From NCBI RefSeq assembly GCF_001014615.2, contig NZ_LBCQ02000020.1:1-49262 (forward strand): a DNA stretch of 49,262 nt, read 5' to 3'. The notes under the pieces are model-generated. The model worked only from the letters and a program-made list of their open reading frames with translations, was not told the DNA's origin and searched no databases. This document shows, in pieces, positions 36,762 to 45,835 of this stretch (its first letter is position 1; every line of letters starts with the position of its first letter). The DNA comes from Aquamicrobium sp. LC103. Lineage in GTDB: Bacteria > Pseudomonadota > Alphaproteobacteria > Rhizobiales > Rhizobiaceae. Made by a program: the position numbers and the translations under genes.

Positions 36762-37654
36762 AGACTGCTGCGGAGACTGAAACGGAAACCGGCAAGGTCC
36801 CGCAGCATTCAGGCAAATCCGCAGGCCCTACCTTCGCCGTTGCATTCGGCGGGGGCGGGGCGAGGGGCCTCGCCCACATCCATATCATCGAGACGCTGGA
36901 CGAGCTCGGCATAAAGCCGGTTGCGATTTCGGGCTCCTCCATCGGCGCGTTGATGGGAGCGGGCATGGCGGCTGGGCTCTCCGGGCGCTACATCCACGAC
37001 TATTCCCGAGATGTCCTCGCCCATCCGTCCGAGGTGGCAAGCCGCATGTGGCGCGCGCGCCCCGGCAGCTTCGGTGAGATGGTCGCGGGCGTCGGCTTCA
37101 CGCAGTTCAATGTCGAACGCATCCTGCAATCCTTCCTGCCGCCAGAAATTCCGGCGACCTTCGAGGAACTGCAGATCCCGCTGCAGGTCACCGCGACGGA
37201 TTTCTTCGCCCACAGCCAGATGGTGCTCGACAAGGGCGCGCTCCTGCCCGCGCTGGCGGCCTCGGCGGCGATCCCCGCCGTTTTCCGTCCGATAAAGCAT
37301 GAAGGGCGGACACTGGTCGACGGCGGCATCTCCAATCCCGTTCCCTTCGATCTCCTGGAAAACCGCGCCGACATCGTCATCGCGATCGACGTCGTCGGCA
37401 CGCCGGTCGCCACCGGCGGCAAGCTGACGTCGGTCGACCTGATGCTGGGCGCCAACCAGATCATGATGCAGTCGATAATCGCCCTGAAGCTTCAGCGGAG
37501 CCGTCCGCAGATCATGCTGCGCCCGCGCGTCTCGCGCTTCCGGGTGCTGGATTTCCTGAAGGTCGAGCACGTTCTTTCGGAGACGGTTTCCGTCAAGGAT
37601 GAACTGAAGCAGGCGATCGACGCGGCGGTCGAACGGGTCGAAATCAACGACTGA
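36758..37654 (+). CDS. Patatin-like phospholipase (RssA-like)
   Basis: A 298-residue lipid acyl hydrolase with a Ser-Asp dyad. The oxyanion loop is GGGGARGLAH near residues 31-40, the nucleophile elbow is GSSIG near 59-63, and the catalytic Asp lies in DGGISNP near 188. It lacks a signal peptide, so it is likely cytoplasmic or at the inner membrane. Its start overlaps the M16 partner's stop, so it is translated from the same message. Whether phospholipid turnover is linked to the M16 peptidases is unknown. Confidence 0.9.
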   Translation: MKTAAETETETGKVPQHSGKSAGPTFAVAFGGGGARGLAHIHIIETLDELGIKPVAISGSSIGALMGAGMAAGLSGRYIHDYSRDVLAHPSEVASRMWRARPGSFGEMVAGVGFTQFNVERILQSFLPPEIPATFEELQIPLQVTATDFFAHSQMVLDKGALLPALAASAAIPAVFRPIKHEGRTLVDGGISNPVPFDLLENRADIVIAIDVVGTPVATGGKLTSVDLMLGANQIMMQSIIALKLQRSRPQIMLRPRVSRFRVLDFLKVEHVLSETVSVKDELKQAIDAAVERVEIND

Positions 37655-37668
37655 TCCCCGCGAAGCTT

Positions 37669-39099
37669 CTATGAAAGCGTCGCGGCCTTTCCCGTCGAGA
37701 ACGGCGAATTGGCCGAAGGCGGTGGCGCCGGCACGTCGAGATCGGCCGGCGGCTTGCCGTCTCCGATCTTCGCCACGACGCGGAATGCGACCACCGCGGC
37801 CGCCACGCCGAAGATCACCGCGCCCAGCCCCCAACCGGCGATGACGCCCTTGGCGCCGTAATAATGCGCGCCGACCCAGACCAGCGGGATCACGCCCAGC
37901 GTCGAGCGGCCCCAGTTGAACACCGTCGCGTAGGTCGGGAAGCCGAGATTGTTGAAGGCTGCGTTGGCGACGAACAGCGCTCCGTTGAAGAGGAAGCTGC
38001 CGGCGGCGAACAGGCAGAAGAAAATGACCAGTTCGCGCGCGTCGCCGGTGGTGCCGAAGATGGAGGCGATCTGACCGGCGAAGATCGCGAGCAGCAGCCA
38101 GACCACGATCACGTAGGCGACCGTGAATATCAGGCTGTCGCGCAGCGTGTCCGTCAGCCTGTCGTAGCGCCGCGCACCGTAGTTCTGGCCAAGGATCGGT
38201 CCGACCGCGCCGGAAAGCGCGAAGATGACGCCGAAGGCGACCGGGATCAGCCGGCCGATGATCGCCCAGCCCGCCACCGCGCCGTCGCCGAAGCGGGCGA
38301 TCTCGACGGTGACGTAGGTGTTGCCGACGGGTGTGGCGACCTGCGTCAGCACGGCGGGGATGCCTATGGCGAAGAACGGGCGGGTGGAGGCCGAAAGGCT
38401 TTGCCAGGTGGGAAGCTTGACGAGCTTGTGAACGACGATCGCGCCGTGCAGGCCGACCGCGAGCAGCAGGAAGCGCGAAAGCACGGTTGCGATCGCCGCG
38501 CCATCGAGACCGAGCCCGAAGCCGAAAATGAGGATCGGATCGAGGATGGCGGTGGCGATGCCGCCGACCAGCGTCACCATCATCGAGCGCCGCGCGTCGC
38601 CGGCGCCGCGCATGATGCCGGTGGTGCACATGCCGAGCGCGATGATCGGCGTCGAGGGAAGCACGATCTGCAGGAAGCGCGTCGCCAGTTCGCGCGTCGC
38701 GCCGGTGGCGCCGATCAGGCCGAGCAACTGACTTATGAACGGCCATGCCGCGGCCGCGAGCGCGGTGGTGGAAAGTCCGACGAAGAGCATGGAGGCGCCG
38801 CCCATGCGCGCCGCCTCCTCGCGGTCGCGCCGCCCGAGGGCGCGCGCGACCAGGGCGGAGGTGGCGATGGTCAGGCCGATGGCGAGCGAGACGGTGAAGA
38901 AGAGCAGCGTTCCCGCGAAGCCGATCGCGGCGGCGAGCTCCTCTATGCCCAGCAGCGAGATGTAGAAGAGGTTCAATGCGTCGACGATGAAGACGGCGAT
39001 GAGGCCGATCGAACCGGTCGCGGTCATCACCACGACGTGGCGCATGGTCGAGCCGGTGACGAATTTTGCGTGCTCGCCCGTCTTGGCCGCCGTGCTCAC
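37669..39099 (-). CDS. MATE family efflux transporter
   Basis: A 476-residue inner-membrane exporter with about 12 transmembrane helices arranged in two MatE halves (about 20-230 and 250-440). Characteristic features are the RGAGDARRSM loop in half one and IPVAFGVIFALSGAVGPILGQNYGA in half two. MATE proteins expel cationic drugs and metabolites with H+ or Na+. The GTG at 39099 follows ggaggtc at good distance. It converges with the patatin gene (14-bp gap) and follows the Kef-like gene on the same strand. Substrate unknown. Confidence 0.9.
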   Translation of the reverse strand: MSTAAKTGEHAKFVTGSTMRHVVVMTATGSIGLIAVFIVDALNLFYISLLGIEELAAAIGFAGTLLFFTVSLAIGLTIATSALVARALGRRDREEAARMGGASMLFVGLSTTALAAAAWPFISQLLGLIGATGATRELATRFLQIVLPSTPIIALGMCTTGIMRGAGDARRSMMVTLVGGIATAILDPILIFGFGLGLDGAAIATVLSRFLLLAVGLHGAIVVHKLVKLPTWQSLSASTRPFFAIGIPAVLTQVATPVGNTYVTVEIARFGDGAVAGWAIIGRLIPVAFGVIFALSGAVGPILGQNYGARRYDRLTDTLRDSLIFTVAYVIVVWLLLAIFAGQIASIFGTTGDARELVIFFCLFAAGSFLFNGALFVANAAFNNLGFPTYATVFNWGRSTLGVIPLVWVGAHYYGAKGVIAGWGLGAVIFGVAAAVVAFRVVAKIGDGKPPADLDVPAPPPSANSPFSTGKAATLS

Positions 39100-39216
39100 C
39101 GGGGGAAGACCTCCAAGGAGGCAAGGCTCCCGGGTTCCGGGGCGTTGCCGAAAGGACGGCGGCCGGGAAAAGCGGGAAGGAGGGAAGCCATGTGATCTCT
39201 CATGGATGGTGGAATC

Positions 39217-41046
39217 TCAAGCGGCGTTGCCACCCTCTTCTTCCGCCAGCTTCTTGTCCAGCCTGCGCCCTTCGCGCAACGGCTTGGAGAGCGGTTCCGG
39301 CGTCGCCGGAGCAAATCCGGGGTGACGACCATCGGTATTCAACTTGCCCGACGCCTGCAACGCCAATCTCTCCTCGTCGCGCTCGCGCACGTCGTCGGCG
39401 ATCTCCTCCGCCTGCTCGGCCGCAATGCCCGTTTCCTCCAACGTCCGCCGTCCGAACGTCAGCGCCGATTCCAGCGTCTCCCTGATCTCGTATTCCACGT
39501 CGTGGGCGCGCAGGCTCAGCGAGTGGTTGCGGTCGTAGGAGCGTACGAAGAGCTTGACGTCGGGGAATTCCGACTGGATCAGCGAGACGATCTGGTCCGT
39601 CATTTCCCGGCCCCTGGTACAGACCGCGACGATCTTGGCGCGCCTGATGCCGGCTGCCTCCAGCACGTCCTTGCGCCGCCCGTCGCCGAAATAGATGCGG
39701 AAGCCGAACTTCTCCACCGCCCGCACGCGCTTTGCCGAATGGTCGATGACGGTGACTTCCGAGCCGCCGGACAGAAGCACCTGCGAGGCGATCTGGCCGA
39801 AGCGGGAAAAGCCGATCATGAGAATGTCCGATCCCGCCCCGTCGAACGTCTCCTCGATCTCGTCGGGCTCCTCGCCGCGGACGAAGAGGGGTGCGAGCCG
39901 AACCGATATCGGGGTCAGCGCCATGGTCACGGTGACGATGGCGATGAGCAGCGAGGCGGTCGAGGCGGAGAATATCGCCGCCGATGCGGCGACCGAGAAG
40001 AGCACGAAGGCGAACTCGCCGCCCTGCGGCAGCACCAGCGCGACGCGAACGGCGTCGTCGTGGGCGGCACCGTGGAGCCGGCAGAGCGCATAGGCGAGGA
40101 CCGCCTTGATGCCCATCAGAAGCGGCACGACGGCAAGGATGCTCACCCAGTGCTCGCGGATCACCGCGATGTCGAGCGAGAGCCCCACCGCCATGAAGAA
40201 GAGCGCCAGCAATATGCCGCGAAACGGCTCGATATTGGCTTCCAGCTCATGGCGGAAGGAGGATTCGGCAAGCATCACGCCCGCCACGAAGGCGCCGAGC
40301 GCCATCGACAGCCCAGCCGCCTGCATGAGAAGCGCGGAGCCGAGCACGACGAAGAGGGCCGCGGCGATCATCGCCTCCTTGGCGCCGGTGTTCGCGATGA
40401 CGCGAAAGAGCGGATTGAGCAGATAGCGTCCGGCGACCAGCAGGAACGCGATGCAGGAGAGCGAAACAAGGAACTGTGCGCCGCTGACGGAATGGACGCC
40501 GTGTCCTCCCGGCGACAACAGCGGCAGGATGGCCAGGAATGGGGCGATGGCGAGATCCTGGAGAAGCAGGATCGAAAATGCCATCTGCCCGTGCTTGCGA
40601 TTGACCGCGCCCTCGTCCTCCAGGCACTGCATGGCAAAGGCGGTGGAGGAGAGCGCCAGGCCGAAGCCGATGACCAGGCTGGCATCCAGCGCGAACTCGG
40701 TGAGGAGCACGACGAGCAGGCTCAACACCGTGCCGGTGACCAGCACTTGCGCGGCGCCGAGGCCGAATATCGCCCGGCGCATTGCCCAGAGCCGTGACGG
40801 CTTGAGCTCCAGTCCGATGATGAAGAGCAGCAGCACGACGCCGAACTCGCCGAGATTGAGGATGTCCTCGCCGCCGGTGATCAGCCGCGCCACCGGACCC
40901 ATCGCGATGCCGGCGACGAGGTAGCCGAGGATCGTGCCGAGCCCGGCCTTCTTGAAGATCGGCGCGGCGACGACGGCGCCACCCAAAAGCAGCAGCGCGT
41001 GAATGTAAAAGGTGGAGCTTTCCACGCCAATCAGCCTTTCTTCCAT
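39217..41046 (-). CDS. Kef-type K+/H+ antiporter with RCK domain
   Basis: A 609-residue CPA2-family antiporter: about 12 transmembrane helices to residue 385 with LILGLEL-like IIGLELKPSRLW and LPQGGEFAFVLFS. A cytoplasmic RCK/TrkA-N domain follows (ILMIGFSRFGQIASQVL near 430), and the tail is charged. KefB/KefC relatives exchange potassium for protons, often under glutathione-adduct control, but no KefF/KefG partner is adjacent. Start at ATG 41046 (MEERLIG) or 41052; the longer frame upstream is unlikely. The gene is divergent from pmbA with 106 bp between. Confidence 0.88.
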   Translation of the reverse strand: MEERLIGVESSTFYIHALLLLGGAVVAAPIFKKAGLGTILGYLVAGIAMGPVARLITGGEDILNLGEFGVVLLLFIIGLELKPSRLWAMRRAIFGLGAAQVLVTGTVLSLLVVLLTEFALDASLVIGFGLALSSTAFAMQCLEDEGAVNRKHGQMAFSILLLQDLAIAPFLAILPLLSPGGHGVHSVSGAQFLVSLSCIAFLLVAGRYLLNPLFRVIANTGAKEAMIAAALFVVLGSALLMQAAGLSMALGAFVAGVMLAESSFRHELEANIEPFRGILLALFFMAVGLSLDIAVIREHWVSILAVVPLLMGIKAVLAYALCRLHGAAHDDAVRVALVLPQGGEFAFVLFSVAASAAIFSASTASLLIAIVTVTMALTPISVRLAPLFVRGEEPDEIEETFDGAGSDILMIGFSRFGQIASQVLLSGGSEVTVIDHSAKRVRAVEKFGFRIYFGDGRRKDVLEAAGIRRAKIVAVCTRGREMTDQIVSLIQSEFPDVKLFVRSYDRNHSLSLRAHDVEYEIRETLESALTFGRRTLEETGIAAEQAEEIADDVRERDEERLALQASGKLNTDGRHPGFAPATPEPLSKPLREGRRLDKKLAEEEGGNAA

Positions 41047-41152
41047 GATCATGCGGCAATGCCAGCCATTGCACATGGAAGCCTGGAACAATAGATGGTG
41101 CAATGAAAGCCCACGGTTCTCGCCCTTCGTCGAACCAGTTCAGGACCATTTC

Positions 41153-42496
41153 ATGACCGAAAAGCTCGATAGGAACGGACTTGCCGATGTCGTCGCCTCG
41201 CTGGTGGAGGCCGCGAAGTCGGCGGGCGCCGATGCCGCCGACGCCGTCGCCATTCGCGCGCGTTCGACGAGCGTGTCGGTGCGGCTCGGCAAGGTCGAGG
41301 CGACGGAGGCGTCGGAAAGCGACGACATTTCGCTGCGCGTCTTCGTCGGCCGGCGGGTCGCGAGCGTCTCGGCGGCAGCCGGCGCGGACCGCAAGGCATT
41401 GGCCGAGCGCGCGGTCGCGATGGCGCGGGTGTCGCCGGAGGATCCCTATCAGGGCCTCGCCGATCCCGCGCTGCTGGCGAAGGAGATCAAGGATCTCGAC
41501 CTGTTTGACGGAACCGAGACCGGTGCCGACCGGCTGCGGGAGGATGCGCTTGCCGCGGAAGAGGCGGCTTTGGCGGTCGCGGGCGTCACCAATTCCGGCG
41601 GTTCGGGTGCTGGCGCCGGCATGGGCGGCCTCGTGCTTGCGACCTCGCAAGGCTTCGTCGGTCACTATCAGGCGTCGCGCTTCTCGCGCTCCGTCAGCGT
41701 GGTGGCGGGCGAGGGCACGGCGATGGAACGCGACTACGAATCGTCTTCCAGGCTTCATTTCGCCGATCTCGACGCGCCGACGGAAATCGGCCGAAAGGCC
41801 GGCGAGCGGGCGGTGCGCCGGCTCGGCGCCCGCAAGGCCCGGACCGGTCCCGTCGACATTATCTGCGATCCGCGTGTGGCACGTGGCATTGCCGGGCATC
41901 TCGCCGGCGCCATCAACGGCGCTTCGGTCGCCCGCAAGACCAGCTTCCTGCGCGACATGATGGGCAAGCAGGTCGCCTCCGCCTCCATCACCGTCACCGA
42001 CGATCCGCTGCGGCTGCGCGGCTCGTCCTCGCGCCCGTTCGACGGCGAGGGCGTGGAAGGCACGGCGCTCGTCATGGTCGACAAGGGTGTGCTCGGCCAT
42101 TGGTTTCTGTCGACCTCCGCCGCCCGCGAACTCGGGCTGGAGACGAACGGGCGCGGCGCGCGGGCCGCCTCCTCGGTTTCGCCGTCCTCGACCAATCTGG
42201 CGATAGAGCCAGGCGAGCGGAGCCCCGAAGAACTGATCCGTTCGCTGAAGACCGGCTTCTACATCACCGAGGTATTCGGCCAGGGCGTCGACATGGTGAC
42301 CGGTGAATATTCGCGCGGCGCGTCGGGTTTCTGGATCGAGAACGGCGGGCTCGCCTATCCGGTCTCCGAAGTGACGATCGCGGCCAACCTCAAGGACATG
42401 TTCCGCAACATGACGCCCGCCAACGACCTCGATCGGAACTTCGGCACGGCCGCTCCGACATTGCTCATCGAAGGGATGACCCTTGCCGGTGAGTGA
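41153..42496 (+). CDS. pmbA: TldE/PmbA metalloprotease-like protein
   Basis: A 447-residue member of the TldD/TldE family. TldE (PmbA) is the non-catalytic half of the heterodimer that matures microcin B17 and degrades CcdA; the HExxxH zinc motif of TldD is absent here, as expected. Family segments include GRRVASVSAA, DDPLRLRGSSSRPFDGEG near 283 and TNLAIEPGERS. The ATG at 41153 gives the normal length. The stop overlaps cysQ by 14 bp. TldD is not in the window. Confidence 0.9.
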   Translation: MTEKLDRNGLADVVASLVEAAKSAGADAADAVAIRARSTSVSVRLGKVEATEASESDDISLRVFVGRRVASVSAAAGADRKALAERAVAMARVSPEDPYQGLADPALLAKEIKDLDLFDGTETGADRLREDALAAEEAALAVAGVTNSGGSGAGAGMGGLVLATSQGFVGHYQASRFSRSVSVVAGEGTAMERDYESSSRLHFADLDAPTEIGRKAGERAVRRLGARKARTGPVDIICDPRVARGIAGHLAGAINGASVARKTSFLRDMMGKQVASASITVTDDPLRLRGSSSRPFDGEGVEGTALVMVDKGVLGHWFLSTSAARELGLETNGRGARAASSVSPSSTNLAIEPGERSPEELIRSLKTGFYITEVFGQGVDMVTGEYSRGASGFWIENGGLAYPVSEVTIAANLKDMFRNMTPANDLDRNFGTAAPTLLIEGMTLAGE

Positions 42497-43280
42497 CGCG
42501 ACTGCCGGGAACCTTGCGGGCGAACTCGCGCTGATCCGCGACGCGGCGCGCGAGGCCGGCGACATCGCCATGCGCTATTTCCGCAAGGATCCGGACGTAT
42601 GGATGAAGGAGGGCAGCTCGCCTGTGAGCGAGGCCGACATGGCGGTCGACCGCTTCCTGCGCGAAACGTTGCTGCGGGCGCGGCCGGACTATGGCTGGCT
42701 CTCGGAGGAAACCGTCGACGACAAGAAGCGGTTGGAGGCGCGGCGCACCTTCGTCGTCGATCCGATCGACGGCACTCGCGCCTTCATCGCCGGAAACAGC
42801 ACATGGTGCGTCTCGATCGCCGTGGTGGAGGACGGCGCCTCGCTCGTCGGCGTGCTCGATTGCCCGGCGAAGCAGGAAGTCTATCTGGCCATGTCCGGTG
42901 GACCGGCGACCAGGAACGGCGTGACGCTCGCGGTCAATCCGCCGCATGCGCGGCCGGTGATCGGCGGCCCGAAGCAGTTTCTCGATCGCGCCCCCGCTCA
43001 TATTCGCGGGCCGACGCTTCCCTATGTGCCTTCGCTCGCCTACAGGATCGCAATGGTGGCGGGCGGCGAGATCGACGCGACCTTCATAAAGCCCAATTCT
43101 CACGATTGGGATCTCGCCGCTGCCGATCTCATCCTGCGCCGTGCGGGCGGGACGGTCCTGGATCCAAGCGGACAGCCGCCCCGTTATGCCGGGCCGGAGC
43201 CCCGCCACGGAGCCTTGGTTGCCGGCAGCGGCAGGCTCGTACGCGAGATGGCGGAGATCGTCGCCGGTTTCGACACATGA
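42483..43280 (+). CDS. cysQ: 3'(2'),5'-bisphosphate nucleotidase CysQ
   Basis: A 265-residue inositol-monophosphatase-superfamily enzyme, likely hydrolysing 3'-phosphoadenosine 5'-phosphate from sulfate assimilation. The metal motifs are SEETVDD near residue 75, DPIDGTRAFIAGN near 95 and WDLAAADLILRRAGG near 210. The TTG at 42483 has aaggg 7 bp upstream; GTG at 42489 is also possible. It overlaps pmbA by 14 bp and leads into the DUF4170-DUF374-waaA-lpxK block. The closely related inositol monophosphatase activity cannot be ruled out. Confidence 0.88.
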   Translation: MPVSDATAGNLAGELALIRDAAREAGDIAMRYFRKDPDVWMKEGSSPVSEADMAVDRFLRETLLRARPDYGWLSEETVDDKKRLEARRTFVVDPIDGTRAFIAGNSTWCVSIAVVEDGASLVGVLDCPAKQEVYLAMSGGPATRNGVTLAVNPPHARPVIGGPKQFLDRAPAHIRGPTLPYVPSLAYRIAMVAGGEIDATFIKPNSHDWDLAAADLILRRAGGTVLDPSGQPPRYAGPEPRHGALVAGSGRLVREMAEIVAGFDT

Positions 43281-43386
43281 TTTGTTCACGCGGCGGTTTC
43301 AAATCGTAACGAATTGATTTAAACGGAAATTCATCTCAAGCGGCTGTTTGCCGCCAATCGCGCTCCTCAAAGCATGTGAAACGACG

Positions 43387-43626
43387 ATGGCAGAAGAAGA
43401 CGGAAAAAAGCAGCTCCTGCATCTGGTTTTCGGCGGGGAATTGACGTCCCTGTCTGGCGGGGTCGAGTTTCGCGATCTGGGAAGCCTCGATCTCGTGGGC
43501 ATTTATCCCGATTACAAATCGGCCGAGGCCGCATGGCGGGCGAAGGCGCAGGAGACCGTCGACAACGCGCATATGCGCTATTTCGTCGTCCATCTCCATC
43601 GCCTGCTCGATCCGGACGCCAAATAA
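43387..43626 (+). CDS. DUF4170 domain protein
   Basis: A 79-residue acidic protein (MAEEDGKKQLLHLVFGGEL...) with the DUF4170 pattern VGIYPDYKSAEAAWRAKAQ and HMRYFVVHLHRLLDP. The family is mostly alphaproteobacterial, of unknown function, and is typically found beside cysQ and the DUF374 acyltransferase as here. The ATG at 43387 is 106 bp after cysQ; the gap has TTGTTC and AT-rich cgtaacgaattgattt, possibly an internal promoter. DUF374 starts 9 bp after its stop. Confidence 0.88.
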   Translation: MAEEDGKKQLLHLVFGGELTSLSGGVEFRDLGSLDLVGIYPDYKSAEAAWRAKAQETVDNAHMRYFVVHLHRLLDPDAK

Positions 43627-43635
43627 AAAGAGCAG

Positions 43636-44421
43636 ATGAAAAAAGAGGCTATTTCCCCACTGCCTGACGTCACAGCGGATAGGCGCAAGAAGCCGCGTCT
43701 CATGAAAACCGTCTGGAAGAAGGTGCGGGAGCCGCTCGCGCAGTCGACCCTGGCCAAGAAAGCCCTGGTCAATCTGATCGCGCTGGCGATGAAGTTCATC
43801 GACCGAACCAATCCGCGCGTCGCGGGGTCGCACGACCCCGAACCTGTGCTCAAGGCCATGACGCCGGCGATCGCCGCGCTCTGGCACGGCCAGCACCTGC
43901 TCGCACCCGCGATGAAGCCGCGCGACCTCAAGATCGTGGCGATGTTCTCGCGCAGCGCCGATGCCGAGCTGAACGCGCTGGTGGCAGAGAAGATGGGTTT
44001 CGGCGTCGTCCGCGGCTCGGGCGGCCGGGAGAGCTCCAGGGGCATCGACAAGGGCGGGGCGCGTGCGCTGATCGCGCTCAAGAAGACGCTCGACAGCGGC
44101 ATGAACGTCGCGATGATCGCCGACATTCCACACGGCACGCCGCGCCAGGCGGGCCTCGGCATTGTCACTCTGGCCAAGCTTTCCGGCCGGCCGATCGTGC
44201 CGATGGCGGTGACGACCTCGCGCCGCAAGGTGCTGGAGAGGAGCTGGGACAAGACCACCATCAACCTGCCTTTCGGCCGCAGCGCGCTGATCGTCGGCGA
44301 ACCCGTCCATGTTCCGTCCGACGCCGACGAGAAGCTGATGGAGGAAAAGCGCCGCGAGGTGACCGCCGCGCTCAACGCGGCGACGGCGCGCGCCTACCAG
44401 CTTGTCGGCGGTGCCCGATGA
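43636..44421 (+). CDS. DUF374 lysophospholipid-acyltransferase-like protein
   Basis: A 261-residue protein of the DUF374 branch of the LPLAT/LpxL-like acyltransferase fold. ALWHGQHLLAP near residue 77 takes the place of the HX4D motif, and FSRSADAELNALVAEKMG and IADIPHGTPRQAGLGIVTLA are family hallmarks. It starts with a basic, membrane-associating helix. It overlaps waaA by 4 bp and sits in a lipid A/Kdo cluster, suggesting an envelope lipid substrate. The reaction is not established to my knowledge. Confidence 0.88.
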   Translation: MKKEAISPLPDVTADRRKKPRLMKTVWKKVREPLAQSTLAKKALVNLIALAMKFIDRTNPRVAGSHDPEPVLKAMTPAIAALWHGQHLLAPAMKPRDLKIVAMFSRSADAELNALVAEKMGFGVVRGSGGRESSRGIDKGGARALIALKKTLDSGMNVAMIADIPHGTPRQAGLGIVTLAKLSGRPIVPMAVTTSRRKVLERSWDKTTINLPFGRSALIVGEPVHVPSDADEKLMEEKRREVTAALNAATARAYQLVGGAR

Positions 44422-45737
44422 GCGAGCGCTGGGCCCGCGCGATCCTGACCACCTACCGCTGGGGCGGAGCCGCCGTCTACCCGTTGGTCGGCGGCTACGT
44501 CGCCTGGCGCGCCAGCAAGGGCAAGGAGGACCGCGCCCGCCGCCGCGAGCGCTACGGGCAGGCGGGACGTCCCAGGCCCGAAGGCCCGCTGGTGTGGATG
44601 CATGCGGCGAGCGTCGGCGAGACCACCGCCGTCGTGCCTCTGATCGAGCATATTCTCGGTTACGGCGTGAACGTCGTTCTGACCACCGGGACCGTAACCT
44701 CGGCCCAGGTGGCCAAGGAGCGCATCGGCGAGCGCGTCATACATCAATATGTGCCGCTCGACTTGAAGCCTGCCATCAGCCGCTTCCTCAACCATTGGAA
44801 GCCGGACCTCGCGATCATGGCCGAATCCGAGATCTGGCCGATGACGATCCTCGAACTGGGCAGGCGGCGCGTGCCGCAGGTGCTCGTCAACGGCCGCCTG
44901 TCGGACAATTCCTTCGCGGCCTGGACGAAGCGCTCCTATCTGGCCGAAGCGCTGTTCGAGAACCTCGCCCATGTCGTGGCCCAGTCGGAGACCGACGCGG
45001 AGCGCTTCCGCGCGCTCGGCGCCCGGCCGGTGACCGTATCCGGCAATCTCAAGGTGGATACCGTGCCGCCGCCGGTCGACGGGGCGGAACTGGAAAGGCT
45101 TCGAGACCAGATCGGACAGCGTCCCACCTGGGCGGCGATCTCCACCCATGAAGGCGAGGAGACGGTGGCGGCCGAGGTTCACAAGCTGCTTGGCAAGCGC
45201 CACCCGAACATCCTCACCATCATCGTGCCGCGCCACCCCGAACGCGCGGGCGCGATCGCGGAGAGCTGCGCCGCGCTCGGCCTCAACGTCGCGCGGCGCA
45301 CCCTCGGCGACAAGATTTCTCCCAACACTCACATTTTCCTCGGCGATACGATCGGCGAAATGGGGCTTTATCTCCGTCTGACCGAGGTCGCCTTCGTCGG
45401 ACGTTCGCTGACCGGGGAGGGAGGGCAAAATCCGCTGGAGCCGGCGATGCTGGACACGGCCGTGCTTGCCGGCCGCAACGTGCAGAATTTCCGCGAATCC
45501 TACCAGAAGCTGATTGCCAGCGGCGGTGCGAAATTCGTGCGTGATCGCGACATGCTGGCCGGCGCGGTCAACTATCTCCTGAACAATGACAAGGTGCGCC
45601 ACGAGATGATGTCGGCCGGCAGGGCGACGGTCGAGGACATGCGCGGCGCGCTTTCCAAGACACTGCAGGCGCTGGAGCCGTTCATCCAGCCCCTCATCGT
45701 CAAGTCGCGTCTGGAAAACGGCAATGGACACGGATAG
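44418..45737 (+). CDS. waaA: 3-deoxy-D-manno-octulosonic acid (Kdo) transferase
   Basis: A 439-residue GT30 enzyme that adds Kdo from CMP-Kdo to lipid IVA in lipopolysaccharide synthesis. A membrane-anchoring N-terminus precedes the catalytic HAASVGET near residues 61-68. The C-terminal CMP-Kdo domain has VPRHPERA near 274 and GGQNPLEPAML near 338. The ATG start overlaps the DUF374 stop, implying translational coupling. lpxK follows after 98 bp. The number of Kdo units added cannot be told. Confidence 0.94.
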   Translation: MSERWARAILTTYRWGGAAVYPLVGGYVAWRASKGKEDRARRRERYGQAGRPRPEGPLVWMHAASVGETTAVVPLIEHILGYGVNVVLTTGTVTSAQVAKERIGERVIHQYVPLDLKPAISRFLNHWKPDLAIMAESEIWPMTILELGRRRVPQVLVNGRLSDNSFAAWTKRSYLAEALFENLAHVVAQSETDAERFRALGARPVTVSGNLKVDTVPPPVDGAELERLRDQIGQRPTWAAISTHEGEETVAAEVHKLLGKRHPNILTIIVPRHPERAGAIAESCAALGLNVARRTLGDKISPNTHIFLGDTIGEMGLYLRLTEVAFVGRSLTGEGGQNPLEPAMLDTAVLAGRNVQNFRESYQKLIASGGAKFVRDRDMLAGAVNYLLNNDKVRHEMMSAGRATVEDMRGALSKTLQALEPFIQPLIVKSRLENGNGHG

Positions 45738-45835
45738 GCCTCGTCGATGCCGAGGTGAGCCGGCGTCGGGTGGCAATGTCGCGTTTCGCAGGTTATTAAG
45801 GCCTATCGTAACCGCACGTCGAATTGTCCGGACGC

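Noticed and set aside
36809..39124. Open frame of about 770 codons on the minus strand through the patatin and MATE genes
   Set aside because: It crosses the true MATE frame in another phase and is antisense to patatin; no recognisable protein features.
40247..42571. Open frame of about 774 codons on the minus strand through pmbA and the Kef-like gene
   Set aside because: Antisense to pmbA and out of frame with the antiporter; compositionally a shadow.
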